From a bacterium (GTDB lineage Bacteria > Bacteroidota > Bacteroidia > Flavobacteriales > Schleiferiaceae), in NCBI GenBank assembly GCA_016125155.1, contig WGMI01000027.1, forward strand, positions 1 to 46,378: a stretch of DNA of 46,378 nucleotides. The letters run 5' to 3'. The position numbers and the translations under genes were made by a program. Shown piece by piece: positions 7,445 to 17,021 of the stretch. Numbering within the stretch: position 1 is the stretch's first letter; the number at the start of each line of letters is the position of its first letter. The notes under the pieces are model-generated. The model saw only the letters and a list, made by a program, of their open reading frames with translations. It ran no database searches and was not told the origin of the DNA.

Positions 7445-8953
7445 TTACCACCGCCAAGCCAAGCGGAAACGGAAGGCCTTGAGATCGGTCGCCGAACCGA
7501 ATTCCGGATCAGCATACCACACCTGCCTGGGGTTCCAACCCAAGCCGACGCTCCCGTGTTCGTTCCAGCGCCAGTCGAGTCCGACACGCAGTTCGAGCGA
7601 GGTCCGGAAAATGTCCTGGGTGGGAAGTCCCAATTCGGGTTCGGCCTCAAGCCTCAAAAGGCCTAAGCCCATACCGGCGCCCGCGGAATACGCCCATCGC
7701 CCCTGCGACCAGACCCGCTCTCCGTATACGGGCCACTCGAACAACTGCCCCGTACGGCGATGGGTCTTTTGAGCGGTTCCCTGGCGTTCGATTGAATCGA
7801 CCACGGTAACCCAATTCGAGTCGACCACGGCGATGTACGTAGTGTCGATGTCCCAGCCACCCTGATTGATGCCGAGGATGCGCCAAGTAGAGTCAATCTG
7901 AGGGATGTATTGTGTCGTGGTTTGCCATTCTTGTCGCGATTCGGTATCCCAGTACGCATACGATTCCAAGCGCTTCTGTTCTGCTCCGGTTTGTCCGAGG
8001 CCGAAACCCGTTCCCCAGCGATAGCCGGAACGATTCCAGTGCACCAACCCTTGGGCTTCCCAGCCGTCGGAGACCCCGGGACCTACACTCAGGCCAAAGG
8101 CGTCGGGACCCCATGGAGCTGAGGGTTTGCGCCTGAGATCCAAATCGTTCGGTTGGCGGAGGTTCTGTGGCTGATCTGGCAGTGGGAGCGATAGACCCCG
8201 GGGTGCGAGGCGAGAATCATTTGCGGCATTGTCTTCAGGCACGGTGCCCAATTGTGGCGCGGATTCATAATGGCTTTGGGCGTCCATTTCGGTAGGGTTG
8301 ACCCCCGTGGAGCCAGTGCCCTCTGCCTTCTCAGTCAAGGGCTTCACAGAAGGGCGTTCTGAACGGTGCTCTAGAACCAAGGGCGCACCCTCTTCGTTCA
8401 CCAAAGATGGAACGGGAGGATTCCCGGCTATGGTTCCAATGTTGGGGTCGTTAGCGGGTTCAGAGCCTTGAGGAGTGGCAATTGCTTCCGTTTTGGGGGC
8501 TGTGGACGCGGAGGTCAAAACGGGGGCAAGCCGTCCTGTTGGCTCGATCGCGGTTCTGAACTCGGTTCCAACTTTTGGTGCGATGGGTTCTGCTTGAGCC
8601 GTTTGAAGGGGTTCCTTTAATACTGCGTCTTGATGATTTTCAGGGGTTCCCGTGCTCATCGGATTGGTGCGCACCGCTTGCTCTTTGGTTTCTAAGAAGG
8701 CATTGGATCGATCTGCCGCGGGCAAGGCTTGTGGGGTTTCAAGCTTGTCGGCAGGTGCCAAGAGCATCAAAACCACACTCAATCCCCCCAACAAGGCTCC
8801 CTGGGTCCAAGAGGCCTTCGCGGCTCCCGTTGAAGGGGACAAAGGGAATTGTTGGTCCAACAACTTCGACAGAGCCTCGCGGTCCGAAGCTTTGGGGGTA
8901 AACTCCCGACGGTTCAGTCGGTCTTTGATGGGATCGGTCCAGGGGCGGCTCAT
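7445..8953 (-). CDS. Putative anti-sigma-like membrane protein with beta-barrel-like C-terminus
   Basis: 502 residues from the ATG at 8953, which overlaps the stop of the ECF sigma gene (ATGA). Residues 1-50 are polar and probably cytoplasmic, 51-67 form a single membrane segment (GALLGGLSVVLMLLAPA), about 70-285 are a Pro/Ser/Thr/Glu-rich low-complexity linker, and the last 210 residues alternate polar and aromatic residues like an outer-membrane beta-barrel, ending in aromatic FRLAWRW. The frame extends 23 codons further upstream, but that would overlap the sigma gene more. The tight coupling suggests it controls the sigma factor; no zinc-finger anti-sigma motif is visible. I infer the role from context only. 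Confidence 0.55.
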   Translation of the reverse strand: MSRPWTDPIKDRLNRREFTPKASDREALSKLLDQQFPLSPSTGAAKASWTQGALLGGLSVVLMLLAPADKLETPQALPAADRSNAFLETKEQAVRTNPMSTGTPENHQDAVLKEPLQTAQAEPIAPKVGTEFRTAIEPTGRLAPVLTSASTAPKTEAIATPQGSEPANDPNIGTIAGNPPVPSLVNEEGAPLVLEHRSERPSVKPLTEKAEGTGSTGVNPTEMDAQSHYESAPQLGTVPEDNAANDSRLAPRGLSLPLPDQPQNLRQPNDLDLRRKPSAPWGPDAFGLSVGPGVSDGWEAQGLVHWNRSGYRWGTGFGLGQTGAEQKRLESYAYWDTESRQEWQTTTQYIPQIDSTWRILGINQGGWDIDTTYIAVVDSNWVTVVDSIERQGTAQKTHRRTGQLFEWPVYGERVWSQGRWAYSAGAGMGLGLLRLEAEPELGLPTQDIFRTSLELRVGLDWRWNEHGSVGLGWNPRQVWYADPEFGSATDLKAFRFRLAWRW

Positions 8954-9510
8954 ATGGCATTGCGTTGTGCGGGTGCAGACGACAAAAGCATTTTTTGCAG
9001 CGTTTCTTTGGAGCGGTGCCATAGACGGCGGCTGGTGCGGGCGGTAAAACCGAGCTCTGCACCGATTTCTTCGTGAGAAAAGCCTTCTATGGCAAAGAGG
9101 TTAAACACCATGCGCTCCACTTCGGGCAAAGCGGCCAAAGCGCGTTCAATGTGTTCTAGGTCGAGTTGATCGATGATTTCAGCCGGAATCTCGGGTTCGG
9201 CGTGTGCGGGCCATTCGTCGCCGACCAACCACTCCTGTCTCTGAATTTCGGTCCGGTGTTGATCGATGGCCACGCGCACAGCGAGGGTGCGCATCCACGG
9301 CCCAAAGGGACGCTGAAGGTCGTATCGATCCAAACTGTGCAAGAGCTTCATAAAGGCCGTATTGACCAGAGCAGTAGCGTCGTCTCGGTTCCGTGCATAG
9401 CGCGACGCAATCCTCATCAATTCTTGGAAGCACAGATCGTAGAGCGCGAATTGAGCACGGCGATCGTTGCGCAAACAACCTTGGAGTACATCGGGTGCAG
9501 GTTCGAGCAT
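8950..9510 (-). CDS. ECF-type RNA polymerase sigma factor
   Basis: 186 residues from ATG 9510; an in-frame GTG at 9549 would add 13 residues. Region 2 is visible from LQGCLRNDRRAQF through the DDATALVNTAFMKLL helix and the PFGPWMRTLAVRVAID segment. Region 4 is ERALAALPEVERMVFNLF followed by the helix-turn-helix FSHEEIGAELG. The DATALVNTAF variant resembles sigma factors common in Bacteroidota. It probably responds to an envelope signal through the overlapping membrane protein. The secreted T9SS protein upstream in the same direction is a possible target or partner. Confidence 0.88.
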   Translation of the reverse strand: MLEPAPDVLQGCLRNDRRAQFALYDLCFQELMRIASRYARNRDDATALVNTAFMKLLHSLDRYDLQRPFGPWMRTLAVRVAIDQHRTEIQRQEWLVGDEWPAHAEPEIPAEIIDQLDLEHIERALAALPEVERMVFNLFAIEGFSHEEIGAELGFTARTSRRLWHRSKETLQKMLLSSAPAQRNAI

Positions 9511-9611
9511 GGACGGGAATTCCCGGTGGGTTCGAAAGCCAAAGGGCACCGCTGAATCAGCGGCGCCCAGTCGCCTTCACTTGTGGGGGGTCAAACAGTC
9601 GGAGGACACGA

Positions 9612-11201
9612 TTAGTTGAGCAGCAAGCGGTGAGCGGCCTGAACCGAACCGTCGTTCAACTGCAGGACATAGATGCCCGAGGCAAAAGACTGTACGTCGA
9701 TCCGTCCGTCAGACCCGATGCGGCCTTCGGCGACCGTCCGCCCAAAGCCGTCGATGAGGCGATAATCCACAGCCTCAGTGAGTCCGGAGATTTGCACAAA
9801 TTCGTTGGCCGGGTTGGGGAAGGGGCGTACTTGCTCGAGGACATTTTCGCCTACACCGATGGTGGCAGGATTGAGAACGGTCAATTGAAAACCGGTTTGC
9901 ACACCTTTGTAGATCAAGTTGCCCAAGCTGTCCATGCCGAGCGAATCGCAGTAGTTCGAGAAACACTGAGCGCCTGTTTGAGGATCGGTCGTGATGAGCA
10001 AGAGGCACACTTCGTACATCCCCGCTTGGGCGTATTGATGGCTGGGGAACGCCTGATTGGACGTGTTCCCATCGCCAAAATCCCAAACGAACTGCGCATT
10101 TCCGATATTCGAGAAACCAGAGGAGGTATTCCACAATACCACTTGACCGTTGAAGCTATTGACGGTATCCACGACAAACTCGGCGATGCAATTCGACGGA
10201 TTTCCACCGGACAAACAGCCTGCGGTGAGGGTATCGGTAAAGACCAAACCATTGGGTCCGGCCATGTAGTTGTAGGTAGAGCCCACCACTTGACCGGCAC
10301 AGTCGACGACATACACTTCGAGGGTGCCGATCGAATCGAACAAGGGAATGCTGTCCGCATAATAACCCAAGGCGTCCGTCGAAGTGGCATAGCTATACGT
10401 CTGACCGCCCGAGGTTACGTCAATATGGACAAGTTCATTAGCCCATGCGCCTGTGGCTGTGGCATTGCCGAGCAACCAGCCTTCAACAAAGGCTACACCA
10501 GAGAAAGGAAAACCTCCGCTGGCCACGCAGCTGGTCACCAGGGTGTCGGTCAACTGAAGCGAACCCAATGCGCTGACGGCATAGGTGTAGGTTGACAGCA
10601 CAGTGAATCCACCGTTGCAATCAAAAACGCCCAAGCTGATCTGACCCGCGGTATCGGCCAGGTTCAGGCTATCGCCATAGTAGCCATTGGCGTCCGTGAG
10701 GTTGAATCCTTGTACGAACACATTTCCGTTGAAACCGGAGTCGCTGATCAACACCAAACTGTTGGACCAAGGCATGCCATTGGGGTCGAGCAACCAGCCT
10801 TGTACTTGTGCGAGCGGACCGGAAGCGGCATTGACGGGCGCTGCACAGACAATGGCAAAGTTGTCCAGAACATTGATCAAGACGGTACCGGCTCCAAAGG
10901 CGTAGGGATGTCTTTCAACATACGTATTGCCTTGGCAATCGGTGGTCGAAACGCGGAGTACACCAGAAGGGGCAAAGCCCGAAATCTGGGCATTGTACTG
11001 TCCACTCGCATCGGTTGCGGTGTAGTGCGGTATGGTTCCAATGAAGTTGCCCGTGCTGTCTTCAATCAAAACCAACTGATTGGCGGCGGGCGCATTGGGA
11101 GGGCTGATCGCAGTGATCTGACCGCTCACCATGAAGCCATTTTGGGCGTGGGCCGCCGTAAGGCTTATCATAGCGGAAAGAACTAAGGGTAGTGTGCGCA
11201 T
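9612..11201 (-). CDS. Secreted repeat protein with PKD domain and T9SS sorting domain
   Basis: 529 residues from ATG 11201; an upstream in-frame start at 11264 would bury the signal peptide. The signal peptide is MRTLPLVLSAMISLTAAHAQ. Then come three repeats of about 105 residues (about 25-130, 131-237, 238-345), each with a (T/F/V)DC(Q/N/A)G motif and a second cysteine near its end, suggesting one disulphide per repeat. A PKD domain follows (FVWDFGDG, then SHQYAQAG), and the C-terminus is a T9SS type A sorting domain with PFPNPA and SGIYVLQL. It should be exported and surface-attached or released, probably as an adhesin or structural protein. Repeats 2 and 3 are the most alike. Confidence 0.85.
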   Translation of the reverse strand: MRTLPLVLSAMISLTAAHAQNGFMVSGQITAISPPNAPAANQLVLIEDSTGNFIGTIPHYTATDASGQYNAQISGFAPSGVLRVSTTDCQGNTYVERHPYAFGAGTVLINVLDNFAIVCAAPVNAASGPLAQVQGWLLDPNGMPWSNSLVLISDSGFNGNVFVQGFNLTDANGYYGDSLNLADTAGQISLGVFDCNGGFTVLSTYTYAVSALGSLQLTDTLVTSCVASGGFPFSGVAFVEGWLLGNATATGAWANELVHIDVTSGGQTYSYATSTDALGYYADSIPLFDSIGTLEVYVVDCAGQVVGSTYNYMAGPNGLVFTDTLTAGCLSGGNPSNCIAEFVVDTVNSFNGQVVLWNTSSGFSNIGNAQFVWDFGDGNTSNQAFPSHQYAQAGMYEVCLLLITTDPQTGAQCFSNYCDSLGMDSLGNLIYKGVQTGFQLTVLNPATIGVGENVLEQVRPFPNPANEFVQISGLTEAVDYRLIDGFGRTVAEGRIGSDGRIDVQSFASGIYVLQLNDGSVQAAHRLLLN

Positions 11202-11500
11202 GGAAATAGGGGTTTTAAAGGGTTTCCACTCCCTACTACGGACAGGGGTCGTCAGAACGGACACGTCCGGATTAATTTGGGTGTAATATTAATTCAAAGT
11301 ATTGATATAGTGATTATTAAATTAATTATTAGCGAACAGGTTCAGGGGGCGAAGTGGGTTTTTTGTGGGTATCGTCCCCTCTGGTGAAGGGTTAGCGTCG
11401 AACTTTCAGCAAACAGGGCAAACAGGGCCAGCAGGGTGGACTTTTTGACCGGGGCTCAGACTGCCTCGACTAACTTCGCCCAACACCCAGAGCCCAATCT
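11202..11500. other. Divergent intergenic region with AT-rich core
   Basis: About 300 bases between two divergently transcribed genes. The part at 11275-11335 is very A+T-rich and probably holds the promoter of the minus-strand secreted protein, but no exact TAnnTTTG box is found. Near 11410-11430 the sequence aacagggc is repeated in tandem. No gene is visible. Confidence 0.45.
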
Positions 11501-12226
11501 ATGAGTCGCTCTATGAACCGCATCGGCCATTTGTACTTCGACCTCGATCACACCCTTTGGGACTTTGAGGCCAATGCGCGGGCGGTGCTGTGGGAGCTGT
11601 ACGAGGAAACGAAACTGGGGGCGGTGCTTTCGGTGACTTTTGACGCGTTTTTAGGGCATTATTCAACGGTAAACGAGGCGCTTTGGGACCGTTATCGGCT
11701 GGGGCAGCTCGGTCGAGACGAGGTGCGCTATGTGCGGTTTCGCGATACCCTAACGGCTTTGGGCATGCCCGATTCGGCGGAGAAATCCCAGTTGGCGGAG
11801 CGCTTAGACGCGGAGTTTATGCACCGCGCTCCCCGACAGACGCGCTTGGTCGAAGGCGCCATCGAATTGCTCGAATCGGCCTCGGTCCGCTACCGCATCC
11901 ACATTCTGACGAATGGGTTTCCGGATACCCAAAATTTGAAGATCGACGGGAGCGGTTTGGCGCCCTACATCGAGCACCGCATCAGTTCGGCCGATATCGG
12001 TGTGCTCAAACCCGATCGCCGCATTTTTCTCCACGCTTTGCGCAAAGCCGGGGCCAAGCGACGCGATGCGCTCATGATCGGAGACCATTTGGTGGCAGAC
12101 ATCATCGGGGCCCGGAACGCGGGCATCGAGGCCGTGTATTTCAACCCCGAGGCCAAACCGCATCCTGAAAAATTGCGGTTCGAGGTGCGCCGGTTGCAGC
12201 AGATTGGCGACATCATTGGGGTGTAA
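11501..12226 (+). CDS. YjjG family noncanonical pyrimidine nucleotidase (HAD)
   Basis: 241 residues of a HAD-superfamily phosphatase. Motif I is FDLDHTLWDFE with the nucleophile Asp, motif II is ILTNGF, and motifs III/IV are LKPDRRIF and MIGDHLVADIIGARNAG. The WDFE after the first motif and the cap size fit the YjjG group, which dephosphorylates noncanonical nucleoside monophosphates in the cytoplasm and so cleans the nucleotide pool. The ATG at 11501 is used; ATG 11513 is also possible. It stands alone and converges on the DUF2805 gene. Confidence 0.85.
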   Translation: MSRSMNRIGHLYFDLDHTLWDFEANARAVLWELYEETKLGAVLSVTFDAFLGHYSTVNEALWDRYRLGQLGRDEVRYVRFRDTLTALGMPDSAEKSQLAERLDAEFMHRAPRQTRLVEGAIELLESASVRYRIHILTNGFPDTQNLKIDGSGLAPYIEHRISSADIGVLKPDRRIFLHALRKAGAKRRDALMIGDHLVADIIGARNAGIEAVYFNPEAKPHPEKLRFEVRRLQQIGDIIGV

Positions 12227-12239
12227 GACCCCTGGCTTT

Positions 12240-12497
12240 TTACAATCGCTGATTTGTACTCTTGAACCGCTGAATGCCGGCGGGACGCTTGCGGCTGTGT
12301 TTGGTGACCCGACCGGTAACCCGCTTTCGCCACATTCGGAACGAGCTGGGCTTGAGTTCGGCACGCATCAAAGCGCGGACGTCGTTTTCCCGGAGCCCGA
12401 ACTGAGCAAAGATGGCTTCAAAGGGGGTTCGGTCTTCCCAGGCCATTTCGACAATGCGGTCGATGTGTTCTGGGTTGAGGCTGATCTCGGCAGGCAT
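12240..12497 (-). CDS. DUF2805/TIGR03643 family protein
   Basis: 85 residues, highly basic at the C-terminus. The pattern HIDRIVEMAWEDRTPFEAI, then FGLRENDVRALMR and FRMWRKRVTGRVTKH is that of the conserved DUF2805 family found in Bacteroidota and Proteobacteria. The first half looks like a helix-turn-helix-type fold, so nucleic-acid binding is plausible, but no function is established. It is soluble, with no signal sequence. It ends 13 nt from the convergent nucleotidase gene. Confidence 0.8.
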   Translation of the reverse strand: MPAEISLNPEHIDRIVEMAWEDRTPFEAIFAQFGLRENDVRALMRAELKPSSFRMWRKRVTGRVTKHSRKRPAGIQRFKSTNQRL

Positions 12498-12557
12498 CGG
12501 GATGAAAACGCCGATTTTGGGAATTGGTTCTCCGAAATCCCATTTGGATGATGAATC

Positions 12558-13124
12558 TCAAGGCGGATAGGGTCCGGTGTAATCGAAGCAATGCGGGGGG
12601 TAGGGGACAAAGCAGGCGTGGCGAAGGTGGACATCGAGTCCCTGAAGCGGGGTGCCACCTTGGATGTCGATGGTCATCAGCCCTTTTTCCCACCAGATTT
12701 CAAGGCAGGCTCGGTCTACAATAAGGTTGCGCCCGGACTGTTGGAGCAGCGCATTGACCGCTTGGCGGTTTTTGTGTTCGGGCAGCAAAATCACATAGGA
12801 GCCCGGGCGCAATTCGAAGAGGAAACGCCCTTCGACGTCGGTCTGGGTACTGTCTATGATGCGGGCGTTTTCGCGATTCACGGCTCCCGATCGGACATAG
12901 AGCCAGGTTTGCAAAGGACGAGCGGCATTGAGCCTGCGCAATTCCTCCTCACCAGGATAGGCGCCTCCGCAATAGGGATGGCTTTCGGTGAGGGTACCCG
13001 ATACCTGCACCTTGGGTGCATCGCCTTCTTGAGTAGGATGCCCAACCCCCAGGCTTTTCTCGGGTGTACGGCACCCCCAAACCATCGTGAACCCCATGAC
13101 CCAAACGGCCCAAAATAATTTCAT
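12558..13124 (-). CDS. Small lipoprotein of unknown function
   Basis: 188 residues from ATG 13124. The N-terminus MKLFWAVWVMGFTMVWGC is a lipoprotein signal with its lipobox cysteine at 18. The mature part contains a short region resembling a carboxypeptidase-regulatory-like beta-sandwich (DSTQTDVEGRFLFELRPGSYVILLP) and several further cysteines (CGGAY, RACLEIWW, HACFVPYPPHC). An in-frame ATG at 13148 is rejected because the codons before 13124 fall inside a terminator-like hairpin. I do not recognise a specific function; it is probably an outer-membrane lipoprotein. Confidence 0.65.
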   Translation of the reverse strand: MKLFWAVWVMGFTMVWGCRTPEKSLGVGHPTQEGDAPKVQVSGTLTESHPYCGGAYPGEEELRRLNAARPLQTWLYVRSGAVNRENARIIDSTQTDVEGRFLFELRPGSYVILLPEHKNRQAVNALLQQSGRNLIVDRACLEIWWEKGLMTIDIQGGTPLQGLDVHLRHACFVPYPPHCFDYTGPYPP

Positions 13125-13130
13125 AAGCGA

Positions 13131-13158
13131 AAAATACGGCATGGTCAAAGCATGCCGT
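13131..13158 (-). terminator. Terminator-like hairpin in the leader of the lipoprotein gene
   Basis: Read on the minus strand, an 8-bp stem (13158-13151 with 13143-13136), with a 7-nt loop, is followed by ATTTTT. It lies only about 10 nt before the lipoprotein start, so it would end an upstream transcript or act as an attenuator. Confidence 0.55.
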
Positions 13159-13473
13159 GTCCTCTATCGCATGCTGCGCAGATTCAACCTGCGTCATTTC
13201 GGAGCCGATACAGCAAGATCGGACGATTCCTTTATGGTGTTGCGTGAGCGATTGCAGCGGATACCCCACAGCGCGGCGCGATAGGCCTCGGCAAGCGCTG
13301 GATCCAATTTTCTCCGAGCCGCGCGCGGAGTAGGAGCGGAAAGCGCGGTGCTGACCTGCGCAGCGCGGTCAGTACACGCCCCAACTTGTTCGAGGGTCCT
13401 TACTCTAAGCCACGCTGCTCGGTTTAATTTAGCCCCGAAATAGTATGTTCGACTCTTTGTAACGCCCGACTCT
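13159..13473. other. Intergenic region before icmF, possible small RNA
   Basis: About 315 bases with no convincing protein gene. It is GC-rich with several imperfect inverted repeats, for example ctgacc/ggtcag at 13351-13372. A TATGTTCG box at 13444-13451, one base off TAnnTTTG, lies 22 nt upstream of the icmF ATG and could be its promoter. On the minus strand the region ends in the hairpin at 13131-13158, so a small RNA could be encoded here. Confidence 0.35.
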
Positions 13474-16400
13474 ATGCAGGCTCCTCAACCCTATCGCCCG
13501 GTGCACAAAGTGCGCATCGTGACTGCGGCTTCGCTCTTTGACGGGCACGACGCGAGCATCAATATTATGCGGAGGATTATCCAGAGCACGGGCTGCGAAG
13601 TGATCCACCTGGGCCACGACCGCAGCGTAGAGGAGGTGGTGAATTGCGCTATTCAAGAGGATGCCCAGGCCATTGCGATGACGAGCTACCAGGGGGGGCA
13701 CAACGAGTACTTTCGCTATATGCACGATTTGCTCGCCGAAAAGGGGGCCGGGCACATTCGGATTTTTGGCGGGGGTGGAGGGGTGATTTTGCCCCAGGAA
13801 ATCGAGGACCTGATGGCATACGGCATCGAGCGGATCTACAGTCCGGACGATGGGCGTTCGCTGGGGTTGCAGGGCATGATCAACGACCTGGTACAGCGGA
13901 GCGATTTTCCGCTCGGCGACACCTTGACCGACGAGGTGGAACGGCTTTCCGCGGGCGATGTGCGGGCCATTTCTCGCTTGATTTCGGCGGCCGAAAACTA
14001 TGCTGAAGCGCACGCCGAGGTGCTCAAGGCGCTCGAGCACAAGGCGGCCGAACGTCACATACCCGTGTTGGGGATTACGGGCACCGGGGGCTCGGGCAAG
14101 AGCTCGACCGTGGACGAACTGGTGCGGCGATTTTTGCTCGATTTCCCCGATAAAAAGTTGGCCATCATCAGCGTTGATCCGAGCAAGCGCAAAACGGGCG
14201 GGGCGCTGTTGGGCGACCGGATTCGGATGAATGCCATCCACCACCCGAATATCTACATGCGTTCTTTGGCCACGCGCCAGAGCAACTTGGCGCTGTCGAA
14301 GTACGTCCGCGAGGCCTTGAACATCGTCAAGGCGGCGCCTTTTGATTTGATTGTGCTGGAGACCAGTGGAATTGGACAAAGCGATACCGAAATTCTCGAC
14401 CACAGCGATGTGTCGCTGTACATCATGACCCCCGAATACGGGGCGGCCACCCAGCTCGAGAAGATCGATATGCTCGATTTTGCCGATCTGATTGCGCTCA
14501 ACAAGTTCGACAAGCGGGGGGCGCTCGATGCGCTCCGCGACGTGAAAAAGCAGTTCCAGCGCAACCATGGGCTATGGGACCGCGACGTGGACTCTATGCC
14601 CGTGTTTGGCACCATCGCCAGCCAGTTCAACGACCCAGGCACCAACACCTTGTACAAGGCCTTGGTCTCGGCCCTCCACCAAAAATTTGGTGGTTTTGAA
14701 AGCCGTATCGCGCTTCCCCTGGCTTCGAGCGAGAAGATCTACATCATCCCGCCCCAGCGAACCCGCTATTTGAGCGAAATCAGCGAAAACAACCGGCGCT
14801 ACGACGAGGCCGTGGTGCGCCAAAGCGATATTGCCGAGCAGCTCTATGGACTCAATCTGGCGATTGTGCACTGTGGGGGTCCCAATTTGTTGCGCGAAGA
14901 AAAGGGCGACCGGAGCGCCCCGGAGGTTGGGGCTTTAATTGAGCGGTTCGAAAACCTGCGCCGCGACCTCGATCCCCACCATTGGGAGATGCTGCGCCGC
15001 TGGCAAACCGAAGAAGAGCGCTACAAAACCGACGACTACGTCTATTCGGTCCGGGGTCGGGAAATCCGGGTTCCCAACTTTACCGAAAGCCTGAGCCATC
15101 TCAAGATTCCGAAAATCGCCACGCCACGCTATCGCTCTTGGGGCGACCGGGTGCGCTGGGCGCTTCAGGAAAACACCCCGGGCTTTTTCCCCTACACCGC
15201 GGGCATTTACCCCTTTAAGCGAAGCGGAGAGGACCCGACGCGGATGTTTGCCGGAGAAGGGGGCCCCGAGCGCACCAACAAGCGCTTCCACTACGTCAGT
15301 CTGGGCTTGCCAGCCAAGCGGCTCAGCACCGCCTTCGACAGCGTGACCCTCTACGGAAACGACCCCGGACACCGCCCGGACATTTACGGGAAAATTGGCA
15401 ATGCGGGGGTAAGCGTCTGCTGTTTGGACGACGCCAAAAAGCTGTATTCGGGTTTTGATTTGGCCGATCCAGCCACCTCGGTCTCGATGACCATCAACGG
15501 GCCGGCGCCCATGCTGTTGGCCTATTTCCTCAACGCGGCCATCGACCAGCAGTGCGAAAAATACATCGCGCAAAACGGGTTGGAGGCCGAAGTCCGCGCC
15601 CGGATTGCCGCCGACTATGCGGCCAAAGGCATGGAAGTTCCGACCTATCGTGGGGCTTTGCCCGAGGGCAACAACGGACTGGGATTGATGTTGTTGGGCA
15701 CTACGGGCGACCGGGTGCTCGAGCCCGAAGTCTACGCCCGCATCAAGGCCGAGACGCTCAAAGTGGTGCGGGGCACCGTTCAGGCAGACATCCTCAAAGA
15801 AGACCAGGCCCAGAACACCTGCATTTTTAGCACCGAGTTTGCGCTCCGCCTCATGGGCGATGTGCAGCAGTACTTTATCGACCAGCAGGTCCGCAACTTT
15901 TACAGCGTCAGCATTTCAGGCTACCACATTGCCGAGGCGGGGGCCAACCCCATTACGCAGTTGGCTTTTACGCTGTCCAACGGATTTACCTACGTCGAAT
16001 ACTACCTGAGCCGGGGTATGGACATCAATGCCTTTGCCCCGAATTTGAGCTTCTTTTTCAGCAACGGCATGGATCCGGAATATGCCGTGATGGGTCGGGT
16101 GGCGCGGCGCATTTGGGCCAAGGCGTTGCGGTTCAAATATGGAGCCGACGAGCGCAGCCAAATGCTGAAATACCATATCCAGACCTCGGGACGCTCGCTC
16201 CACGCCCAGGAAATCGACTTCAACGACATCCGCACCACGCTCCAGGCGCTCTACGCCATTTACGACAACTGCAACAGTCTGCACACCAACGCCTACGACG
16301 AAGCCATCACCACGCCCACCGAAGAGAGCGTCCGCCGCGCTATGGCGATCCAGCTTATCATCAACCGCGAATTGGGGCTGGCCAAGAACGAAAACCCGCT

Positions 16401-16869
16401 TCAGGGCAGCTTTATCATCGAGGAGCTGACTGATTTGGTCGAGGAAGCCGTTTTGGCCGAGTTCGACCGCATCACGGAGCGGGGCGGGGTGCTCGGGGCC
16501 ATGGAAACCATGTACCAGCGCGGACGGATTCAAGAGGAAAGCCTCTACTACGAAACCCTGAAGCACACCGGAGAATTGCCCATTATCGGTGTCAACTCCT
16601 TCCTGAGTTCCAAGGGCTCGCCTACGGTTTTGCCGGGCGAAGTGATCCGCGCCACCGAGCAGGAAAAACAAGAGCAAATCGAAACCCTGGAGCGGTTGCA
16701 TGCCTTCCGTTCCGGACAGTACGAAGTCGAATTGGCCGAGGTGCAACGCGCCGCGGTGCAGAACGAAAACGTCTTCGAAAAGCTCATGGAAGCCGCCAAG
16801 TACTGCTCCCTCGGCCAGCTCACCCACGCCCTGTTCCAAGTCGGCGGACAGTACCGGCGGAATATGTGA
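13474..16869 (+). CDS. icmF: Fused isobutyryl-CoA mutase IcmF
   Basis: 1131 residues, the usual length of the fused mutase. The N-terminal B12-binding domain has DGHDAS (23-28) with the cobalt-ligand His25. A MeaI-type G-protein chaperone follows, with P-loop GTGGSGKSS starting near 202, ETSGIGQSD and NKFDKRGA. The C-terminal acyl-CoA mutase barrel includes [19 protein letters not shown] and [19 protein letters not shown]. It interconverts isobutyryl-CoA and n-butyryl-CoA (or longer homologues) using adenosylcobalamin, with the G domain guarding cofactor loading. This links branched amino-acid and fatty-acid metabolism. It stands alone with its own promoter region. No damage is seen. Confidence 0.95.
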   Translation: MQAPQPYRPVHKVRIVTAASLFDGHDASINIMRRIIQSTGCEVIHLGHDRSVEEVVNCAIQEDAQAIAMTSYQGGHNEYFRYMHDLLAEKGAGHIRIFGGGGGVILPQEIEDLMAYGIERIYSPDDGRSLGLQGMINDLVQRSDFPLGDTLTDEVERLSAGDVRAISRLISAAENYAEAHAEVLKALEHKAAERHIPVLGITGTGGSGKSSTVDELVRRFLLDFPDKKLAIISVDPSKRKTGGALLGDRIRMNAIHHPNIYMRSLATRQSNLALSKYVREALNIVKAAPFDLIVLETSGIGQSDTEILDHSDVSLYIMTPEYGAATQLEKIDMLDFADLIALNKFDKRGALDALRDVKKQFQRNHGLWDRDVDSMPVFGTIASQFNDPGTNTLYKALVSALHQKFGGFESRIALPLASSEKIYIIPPQRTRYLSEISENNRRYDEAVVRQSDIAEQLYGLNLAIVHCGGPNLLREEKGDRSAPEVGALIERFENLRRDLDPHHWEMLRRWQTEEERYKTDDYVYSVRGREIRVPNFTESLSHLKIPKIATPRYRSWGDRVRWALQENTPGFFPYTAGIYPFKRSGEDPTRMFAGEGGPERTNKRFHYVSLGLPAKRLSTAFDSVTLYGNDPGHRPDIYGKIGNAGVSVCCLDDAKKLYSGFDLADPATSVSMTINGPAPMLLAYFLNAAIDQQCEKYIAQNGLEAEVRARIAADYAAKGMEVPTYRGALPEGNNGLGLMLLGTTGDRVLEPEVYARIKAETLKVVRGTVQADILKEDQAQNTCIFSTEFALRLMGDVQQYFIDQQVRNFYSVSISGYHIAEAGANPITQLAFTLSNGFTYVEYYLSRGMDINAFAPNLSFFFSNGMDPEYAVMGRVARRIWAKALRFKYGADERSQMLKYHIQTSGRSLHAQEIDFNDIRTTLQALYAIYDNCNSLHTNAYDEAITTPTEESVRRAMAIQLIINRELGLAKNENPLQGSFIIEELTDLVEEAVLAEFDRITERGGVLGAMETMYQRGRIQEESLYYETLKHTGELPIIGVNSFLSSKGSPTVLPGEVIRATEQEKQEQIETLERLHAFRSGQYEVELAEVQRAAVQNENVFEKLMEAAKYCSLGQLTHALFQVGGQYRRNM

Positions 16870-16894
16870 TATCTCGGATAATCAGCGGTTCGTA

Positions 16895-16960
16895 CCCTTC
16901 GAGAACCTCAGGGTACGAACTAAAAATACTCGAATGTGCCACCCTGAGGTTCTCGAAGGG
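16895..16960. repeat. Perfect 20-bp inverted repeat (REP-like or bidirectional terminator)
   Basis: The arms 16895-16914 and 16941-16960 are exact reverse complements, separated by 26 nt. The arm resembles the dispersed CCCTTCGAC...CTCAGGG element common in many bacterial genomes. It lies between two convergent genes (icmF and the ECF42 sigma gene). Confidence 0.8.
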
Positions 16961-17021
16961 CACTTTCAATCGCTCACGCAACCCGGCAGAAAACCAGGGA
17001 CACCAGTTGTAAGCCTTGGCT

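Noticed and set aside
9393..10595. 400-codon plus-strand frame across the sigma and T9SS genes
   Set aside because: It is antisense to two well-supported genes; long antisense frames are common in this codon bias.
13087..13284. 65-codon plus-strand frame upstream of icmF
   Set aside because: It overlaps the lipoprotein gene and the hairpin, and has no recognisable pattern.
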